Assembly (NCBI GenBank): GCA_015680685.1
Contig: MNCI01037953.1
Location: 340,722-404,721 of the forward strand
Source: Gnetum montanum
Lineage: Eukaryota; Streptophyta; Gnetopsida; Gnetales; Gnetaceae
Reading direction: 5' to 3'
Length of the DNA stretch: 64,000 bases
Shown here: positions 57,824 through 64,000 of the stretch, piece by piece
Layout of the letters: each line of letters begins with the position of its first letter
How positions within the stretch are numbered: the stretch's first letter is position 1
Translations under genes and position numbers: made by a program
The notes under the pieces: generated by a model
The model's input: the letters and a program-made list of their open reading frames with translations, nothing else
Databases searched by the model: none
What the model was told of the DNA's origin: nothing

Positions 57824-58740
57824 TTGGTTGAGAAAATAATAAACAAGAATACATTGCACACTGAACAAACAAGTATGTCTCCTTCTTCCTACAAAAGCAC
57901 CTCACTACCTAGGTCTGAAACAGGAAACAGTCGGTCGTGTAATACACATGACGTTCATCTGCCAGTTCCTCAACAATTTCGAGTGGTATATATTCATCTC
58001 GATGAGTATATACTAGACTTCACCTTTATCCTCCATCAAGATGAACAACTGAATTGGAGAGACTTAGAAGGTAACATAGTGTTACCTCCTGATTGTTTAG
58101 TCCTGAGCATGTTTTTTCATGCTCTCACATGAATTGGCATGCTGCACTTACATGTAGAATACATTATGCAAGACCATGACTTGAGAGAATAACATCCCAT
58201 AGAGGCACAATGTCAAAGGAACTTGCAACAGAATAGACATCATAAGTCTTTGAATGGTAAGTGGTCCCAAGACGCCCCACATTTCTTAAGCGAAAAGGAG
58301 GGTGGTGAACCTACCTTAGGTAGTCGGCCACACAACGATGTTCATCCCCTTGACTTTGGCCAAGGGGTTGTGTATCAGAACCTTCATTCCACTATTCATA
58401 ACCCATGTTCTAATACCCATGGGCACAAAGGGTCTAAAAAAGGGATAGGAACTCATGATAAAGGTGGACATTCTAATCATAATCGCGATCGGGGCCAAGA
58501 CTGCATAAGAGAAGGTAGCAAACACCATCGTGGTGATGGTTCTCCTTCTTCTTCACCTTCATCATCTCCTTCACCCTCTCCTTCAATATCTAGATGTAGT
58601 CATAAAGAAAATGACCATGGGGATAAAGGTAGGCAAAGTAGAAGTCATAGACGAAATAGCCAGGAAAGGGGATGAGGGCACTCTAGAGAGTCACGACATA
58701 GAAGAAGGGAGAGTAGGCAACAATGTAGGCATCATAGACN
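57824..58740 (+). pseudogene. gag: Athila-like gag, N-terminal part with RS-like tract
   Basis: One frame runs from 57,824 to 58,740 with stops near 58,130, 58,190 and 58,675. The first part is unremarkable (FRVVYIHLDEYILDFTF). At about 58,400-58,740 the composition turns to His/Gly/Asp-rich, then to alternating Ser-Pro (SSSPSSSPSPSPS) and to Arg-Ser-rich (RQSRSHRRNS; SRESRHRRRESRQQ), like an RS domain of splicing factors. The TGA at about 58,674 fits decay of a CGA Arg codon. An ambiguous base lies at 58,740. The RNA-binding or splicing role is inference. A simple basic nucleic-acid-binding tract is the plainer reading. Confidence 0.55.
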
Positions 58741-58759
58741 ATCCCAACATTTGAGGGGG

Positions 58760-59460
58760 GATACAACTCTAATTTATAAACACATCTACAAGATTTCCAT
58801 GATGCTTGTGCCTTACAAAACATAGAAAATGAATGGCAGAGTCTCAAGCTTTTCCCTAGGACACTCATCAAGAAAGCTGAAAGCTATTCCTTATCCTTAG
58901 AGTTGGAATCTATTTACCAATGGAATACCATGTTAGAGTTAGTTAATGACAAATACCAAATGTACTTCCAAGTGTCTAACTTGCGAAAGAAAATCCAAGG
59001 CTGGAAACAAGGAGGACATGAACCCTTGGATGCTACCATGGGCCAATACTATGCACTATTACATCATTGTCCTGGCCATGGTTATTTGCAAAGAGATCAA
59101 CTACACCATCTCATGGATGGGCTTAGGCATGAAATGAGAAGAACCCTTGGGACTTATGCCCAAGGGAGACTATCCAAGCTTAGGTCCCATCAAATTCAAA
59201 GACTATTGGAGCAAGTTGCTAAAGAATAAGGTGAGCTATGAAAGAGAGAAAGTGCAGAAGAGTATAATTGAGATCCTTCCCTCCAGAAGAGGGGAGTAAG
59301 ATTTTGTGAGGATGAAGAAGAGTCACCACTTGAAGAGATGGTGAATAGACAATCTTTGCCTATCCAAAAGATGATATCAGAAGTTTCGGAAAAGGTAGAT
59401 CAAATGTGGGATTCCCTAGACAATATATCTCAAACTGTTCTTAAATAGTAGAGGAGTTTA
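58760..59460 (+). pseudogene. gag: Athila-like gag core, degenerate
   Basis: A frame open at 58,903-59,229 (108 codons) contains YQMYFQVSNLRKKIQGWKQ, MGQYYALLHHCPGHGYLQRD and EMRRTLGTYAQGRLSKL. It is preceded in the same frame by AESYSLSLELE. Its position and helical, charged character suit the gag capsid, although the usual WY...F signature is not evident. After the stop at 59,227 the frame continues as an acidic helix (EEMVNRQSLPIQKMISEVSE) to about 59,460. Confidence 0.55.
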
Positions 59461-59499
59461 GAGAGTAAGGTAGTGATCATGAAAAAGAAAAAAGAGAGA

Positions 59500-60340
59500 A
59501 GCTAAGCATGCACGTAGCAAGGGTAAGGGCAAAGTTGTCATCATTGAAAAGGTTGTGGAGTCAAAAATAGACAATGATAGTGGATGTGAGATATGTCAAT
59601 ATGACCATCCTAAGGGATGTTTCCCTATAATCTCACATCTGCAGGAGTCTGGGGTGTATGCACTTAACCCACGATTGAACAAATGGCAACCACCCCAAAG
59701 GTTACCTTACCCTCAAGGTAACCCAAGGCAGTTTCATCAATCCTTAACATATTATCCCAATGGAACTCCACCACAACCAATTGAGAAATATCAATAGTGG
59801 CAGCACCCACAATCATGGGGAATGCCACCACCAAGGCAACAGTATCCTTACCGGAAACCTAACCTGTATGGATATTATGTGTAGTAGCCAATCTCCCCAT
59901 GTGACTCTACTAGTCACGTCACTCTTTAACCTCACTACCAAGCCTACAATTATTATGGAACTCCCTCTTCTAGAGGTGATATTTTACAAGCATATCATCC
60001 TTCTCATCTGGCTACATCTCTTCCACCAATAGCTCCACTGCCACCTACTCTTGCAATGCAAGGTGAAATCCCTACCCATCCGCAGCAATGTAATGCCACG
60101 AGGCCTATTAACTCTCAACCTAGTGTTGGTTCCAACAACCACATGAAGAAAAACCTTTCTTTAGAACCAATAGTCCAACCAAGCCCTTGCAATCACAAGC
60201 AATTAATTCCTTAGACACCTCAGTATCAATCAAAACTTTGGAGCCCCCTTCAACCCAATCACTGCACTTAATGCATATGGTCATGCTAACACATGCCATC
60301 ACCGATTAGATCAAAGTTGGCCACCTTCCCAGGAAATTCT
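59500..60340 (+). pseudogene. Gag tail with zinc knuckle and Pro/Gln-rich linker, Athila-like
   Basis: After a Lys-rich patch (KKKKERS), the frame at 59,555-59,797 has CEICQYDHPKGC (59,585-59,620), a degenerate knuckle of the C-x2-C-x3-H-x3-C kind. A Pro/Gln/Tyr-rich linker follows (PQRLPYPQGNPRQFHQ) and continues with stops to about 60,340. Athila gags end in this way before the protease. Confidence 0.65.
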
Positions 60341-60349
60341 CTAATCCTA

Positions 60350-61240
60350 GGAGTCCTCTAATATACTTACAAATCATTGGAAATGCACTGTACAAGGCTC
60401 TTTTGGATTCAGGTTCTAGTATCAACTTGATTTCTCAAGAAATGTACAAGGCTTAGAACCTACCTCCATTGAAAAAGAGCAACATCCATCTAGAGTTGGT
60501 CGACCAGTCCATCACTGCCCCATTGGGACTATTGGAAGACATTATTACCACTATTTGTGGGTGGTCGTAGCTAGCTGACTTCCTAGTGATTCAGGTAAAC
60601 AACGGTAAGGGGGACTTCCCAATCATAATGGGAAGAGCATGGCTAATCACCATTGATGCACACTTAGGAATCCATGATCTTTCCCTAGAAATATAAAAGG
60701 AAAATACATTTGGAAAGATCGAGAAGAAAAAATTTCTATGCATTGCATATAGTAACACAAGATGTAATTACATGTAGAGGTCATAGTTTGTGCAAAGTTT
60801 AACATTGCCTACATGCAATCAGTATGCACAAGTGATTAACATACAAATATTCCTATATGCAGTAGCCACATGACAAGAAGACACCCAGTGGCTGATAGTT
60901 GATCAAGAAAGTAGTTCACTCATATGCATGGAACCAATTGAAGGTTTGACTTGTGCTTACATTGATAGCATAGACACATTAAAGCAAGTCCACTGCCAAC
61001 GTCCAAGTTGTAACCTTGAAAATATCAACTGGGGGAAGTTGGAAATCCCTGAGAAATTTAAGCAAGAGCCCCTCGAGCTAAAACCATTGCCCACCACTAT
61101 GAAAGACACGTTTCTTAAAAATGAAAAATCGGTAATTATCAATGTTAAGCTTGCTCCTCAATAGAAAGAAGAACTATTGAAGGTAATAAATAAATGGTTG
61201 AAAGCCTTCACTTTGTCATATCCTTAATTAACTGGAATAG
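60350..61240 (+). pseudogene. pol: Athila-like protease and pre-RT linker
   Basis: The retropepsin motif ALLDSGSSINLISQEMYKA keeps the catalytic Asp-Ser-Gly at 60,406-60,414. IIMGRAWLITIDAHLG (about 60,630) is the second signature, equivalent to ILGRPFLAT. The same frame continues, with stops, into the acidic linker at 60,928-61,164 (GKLEIPEKFKQEPLELKPLP), typical of the stretch before Athila RT, and the helix LLKVINKWLKAFT. Confidence 0.82.
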
Positions 61241-61849
61241 ATCCTAGGATATGCCAACATAGAATTTACACTAACCCCTCCATGAAGCCTTGAANGCAAA
61301 TGGAGGATGTGCATAGATTTTAGGCTACTAAATATGGCAACATTCAAAGATCACTTTCCATTTCCATTTTTTGACCAAGTCTTAGACACCATCGCAGGGC
61401 ATCTTTATTATAGTTTTCTAGATGGATATAGTGGATATAACCAAATACAAATAGCACCAGAAGACCAAGCCAAGAATACATTCACCAGTCCTTGGGGAAT
61501 GTTCGCATATAAAGAGATGTTTTTTGGCTTGTGCAATGCCCCTACAACATTTCAAAGACTAGTTCTAACCATATTCCAACAGCAGATAGGAAATGCCATG
61601 GAGGTCTTTATGGACGACTTCTCCACTTATGGAGCAAACTTTGATCAAGCCTTGGACCAGTTGGAGCAAGTGTTAAAAAGATGTGTAGAAACGAATTCAA
61701 GACTCAATTGGAAAAAAATCTATTTGATGATCCAAGAAGGCATAGTAGTAGGGCACAAAATCTCACACACAGGGATAGAGGTAGACCTCAAGAAAATCAA
61801 AATTATCCAAGGAATTACTTGTCAATCGGAAACTGTCAAAATGTTTTGA
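61241..61849 (+). pseudogene. pol: Athila-like reverse transcriptase
   Basis: HRIYTNPSMKP marks the family's start at about 61,257. It is followed almost at once by MCIDFRLLN (61,307), so about 60 codons of the RT fingers are missing, close to an ambiguous base at 61,296. From 61,307 the palm is open for 180 codons: DHFPFPFFDQVLDTIAGH, FLDGYSGYNQIQIAPEDQ, FFGLCNAPTTFQRL, and the catalytic box FMDD at 61,607-61,618, intact. SRLNWKK and VVGHKISHTGIEVD follow. It stops near 61,847. This is the best preserved coding block in the window and the basis of the lineage call. Confidence 0.9.
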
Positions 61850-62430
61850 TCATTCCTTGGACATACTAGCTACTATAGGAGATTTATTGAGAACTTTTCA
61901 AAGGTTGCCAAACCATTGGTGGAATTAACGAAAAAGGACATACCTTTTGAGTGGACCAGGGAATGAGAATTAGCTTTCCAAACTTTGAAATAGAAGCTAG
62001 TAGAAACACCCATTCTACAAGCTTCTAACTAGTTCAAACCATTCCATATCATGAACTGACGCATCCAACTATGCTTTAGGATCCATACGTACACAGTTAG
62101 ATGATTAGAAGCATCCTTATTACATCCACTGTGCAAGTAGAAGTATCGTTGGTGCACAACTTAACTAGACTACCATAGAGAAAGAATTAATGGTTGTAGT
62201 GTCGACACTAGAAAAGTTTAGACACTATGTATTAGGATATAAAGTATATATAATTACAAATCATAGTGCAATAAGGTTCCTCATTAATAAGCCAATGGTA
62301 AGCTCTTGTATCATATGATGGCTTGTAATCTTACAAGAGTTCGATTTAACGATGATTGATCACAAGAGCACCAAGAATGTAGTTGTTGATCATTTATCTC
62401 AATTGCGATGGAATAACAAAGAGAATTAGT
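61850..62430 (+). pseudogene. pol: Athila-like RNase H
   Basis: After the RT connection the frame shows TDASNYALGSI (about 62,055, catalytic Asp kept), KELMVVVSTLEKFRHYVLGY, TNHSAIRFLINKPMV (the family's TDHSALKYL, Asp lost) and STKNVVVDHLSQL (about 62,370). Stops and frame changes occur. A single RNase H is present, unlike the double one at 13,031-13,930. Confidence 0.8.
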
Positions 62431-62469
62431 ATCCAATTTTTGATCATTTCCTTGATGAATTCCTCTTTG

Positions 62470-63850
62470 CTGGTGTAGTGAATAATCAATCACCCATAGA
62501 GACAAATTGGTATAGTAGCATTCTTACCTATCTTCTCACCCAACAAACACCACAAGAGTTAAACCTTAAGAAAAAACAACAGTTTCTTCATCGAGCCAAG
62601 TACTTTATAAAGATCAATGGGCAACTTTACAAAATGTGTCCTAATGGCTTGGTTCGATGGTGTGTTCCTAATATAAATCAACTACAAGTTCTCCAAGATG
62701 CTCATGAGGGTCCTTGTAGGGGTCATTACGTTGGGAGATGAACGACCATCAAGATCCTGCTTGAAGGATATTATTAGCCTACATTTTTTTGAGAAGACCA
62801 TCAATTCGTCCAATCTTGTGAGCACTATCAACATGATGGGGGAATGACTACTAGAATGGAGGGTCCACAAAAATGGATTCAACCATTAGAACCCTTTGAC
62901 ATTTGGAGAATTGATTTTATGGGGTCAATTATACCAATGTCCAATGGAAAAGCCTATATCATTGTTGTTGTTGATTACCTAACTAAATGGGTAGAAGTAG
63001 CTATAGTTAAGGATTGTATATCATCTACAGTGGCATGATTTGTTCAACAAAAAATCATAAATAGGTTTGGTGTGCCTCGTGCACTTATTTCAGAAAATGG
63101 TACCCATTTCACAAGTGCAACTTTTTGGAAATTAATGCAACACTTAGGGATGAGCATAAATTGACTACACCATACCACCCCCAAGAAAACGGTCAAGTAG
63201 AAGTCACTAGCAGGGAGATTACAAAGATATTGACAAGAACTATTAGCAAGTTTACACAAGACTGGAGCACTAAACTGAATGATGCTCTTTGGGCATACTG
63301 CTCCACATGAAAACTCCCTACAAGCTACTCTCCCTATGAGTTAGTGTATGGTAAATTACCAATGCTTCCCATTCAAATTGAGCTTCGTACACTATCCATG
63401 GCATGTAACCTCAACCTCGACCTTGATCAAGCATAGAAGTAATGGTTATTAACCCTTAACTTGCTAGATGAAAACCGATTAGCTACCCTATCATCTAATG
63501 AATTGCACAAGGCCTTCAATAAACTACGTCATGACCTAAGAATTAGGAAAGTTGAATATCAGCCAAGAGATAAGGTTCTCTATTGGAATCCCACACATGT
63601 GCCACAATGTACTAAATTTCAAACACTGTGGGAAGGACCTTATATTATTTATGCAACTTTTCCTTCAAGGGCCATGACAATATACAAACTTGAGAGCCTA
63701 GATAAGAAAATTTTAGTCAACGTGCAACAAACCAAACCTTTCCAAGAGCTTAGGATAGCCAGTACACATGCTACCTCTCTTGATGGACAACTCTACTCAC
63801 TATTTCATATCTCCTCCTTCCAACTTAGTCATGGGGGAGGTGGCCACCTA
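62470..63850 (+). pseudogene. pol: Athila-like integrase
   Basis: The zinc-binding part contains HEGPCRGHY and later CEHYQHDGG (about 62,700-62,840). The catalytic core has FDIWRIDFMGSI (first Asp, about 62,910), YLTKWVEV, ISENGTHFTS (63,090; the second catalytic Asp appears as Glu) and HPQENGQVEVTSREI (third residue Glu kept, about 63,200). The C-terminal part at 63,461-63,853 is open for 130 codons, with FQTLWEGPYIIYA and VNVQQTKPF. Frameshift near 63,140 and several stops. Confidence 0.85.
63828..63843 (+). promoter_or_regulatory. Purine-rich tract after integrase
   Basis: catgggggaggtgg follows the integrase. It could be a polypurine tract, but no LTR start (TGATGAG) follows within the window. 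Athila elements also have a long region, sometimes with an env-like ORF, between pol and the 3' LTR. Confidence 0.4.
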
Positions 63851-64000
63851 TGATAACCATTCTAGGCCCTTAGTTCTTTTTGAATTTTTTTTTACACATT
63901 CTTTCAACTTTTCTTATTTTTGTTTTACACCATCATTCATTTTTTTACTGTTTCTTTGTTTACTTGATTTACTTTTATTCATCATCTAATAAGTGCTCAT

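Larger units (their letters stand above)
56787..64000 (+). mobile_element. Athila-like Ty3/gypsy element, 5' LTR through integrase, runs off the window
   Basis: Order: 5' LTR, tRNA-Asp-type primer site, gag with RS-like tract, protease, RT, RNase H, integrase and a purine-rich tract. RT motifs (FLDGYSGYNQIQIAPEDQ; EVFMDD) and the primer type point to the Athila lineage. The 3' LTR should start with TGATGAG and lies beyond 64,000. Stops, frameshifts and a deletion in the RT fingers disable it. Confidence 0.88.

Overview
This is a nuclear stretch from a large, AT-rich, repeat-dominated plant genome. Every recognisable protein fragment belongs to a plant retrotransposon family: Ogre/Tat-like and Athila-like Ty3/gypsy, chromovirus Ty3/gypsy, Ty1/copia, and an L1-type LINE. 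No intact host gene, rRNA or functional tRNA gene is visible. Most coding regions carry premature stops, many of them where C-to-T change of a Trp, Gln or Arg codon would give TAG, TGA or TAA. LTR pairs are strongly diverged. Old, slowly removed insertions of this kind fit a gymnosperm or another giant plant genome, but the species cannot be fixed from the sequence.

Layout. 1-17,070: a decayed Ogre/Tat-like element (+) with gag, protease, RT, two RNase H domains and integrase. Its protease and RT are separated by about 8 kb, and that interval holds an antisense gene with intron-like junctions (about 8,003 down to 4,629). 17,077-22,559: a copia element (+) with two LTRs and a gag but no pol. 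22,576-25,700: a chromovirus-like remnant (+) in which an acidic frame of unknown origin stands between protease and integrase C-terminus/chromodomain. 25,700-38,760: a mosaic of a repeated segment in direct and inverted copies, a copia RT scrap (-) and chromovirus gag and RT scraps (-). This is interrupted by a clean non-autonomous copia element (-) at 32,836-36,833 with target duplication GAATA. 38,800-42,600: a tRNA-derived SINE-like head and a field of repeated TAGAACC/GGTTCTA motifs, into which a solo LTR (40,837-41,570, target duplication AACTC, containing a sequencing gap) has inserted. 43,300-48,700: a worn gypsy gag-protease remnant preceded by an unrecognised coiled-coil-like frame. 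49,400-56,786: a minus-strand LINE (ORF1, endonuclease, RT, zf-RVT). A 2.85-kb TG...CA element with target duplication CTAGG splits its RT, and an Athila-like element interrupts its ORF1. 56,787-64,000: that Athila-like element (+), with 5' LTR, tRNA-Asp-type primer site, gag with an RS-like tract, protease, RT, RNase H and integrase. It runs off the right edge.

The insertions can be put in partial order. The LINE predates both the 2.85-kb element and the Athila-like element. The repeated segment in 28-38 kb predates the GAATA-flanked copia element. The GGTTCTA field predates the solo LTR. The most unusual structures are the antisense gene in the place where Ogre elements carry an intron, the decayed array of ACGT-core palindromes in the copia LTR, and the GGTTCTA motif field.
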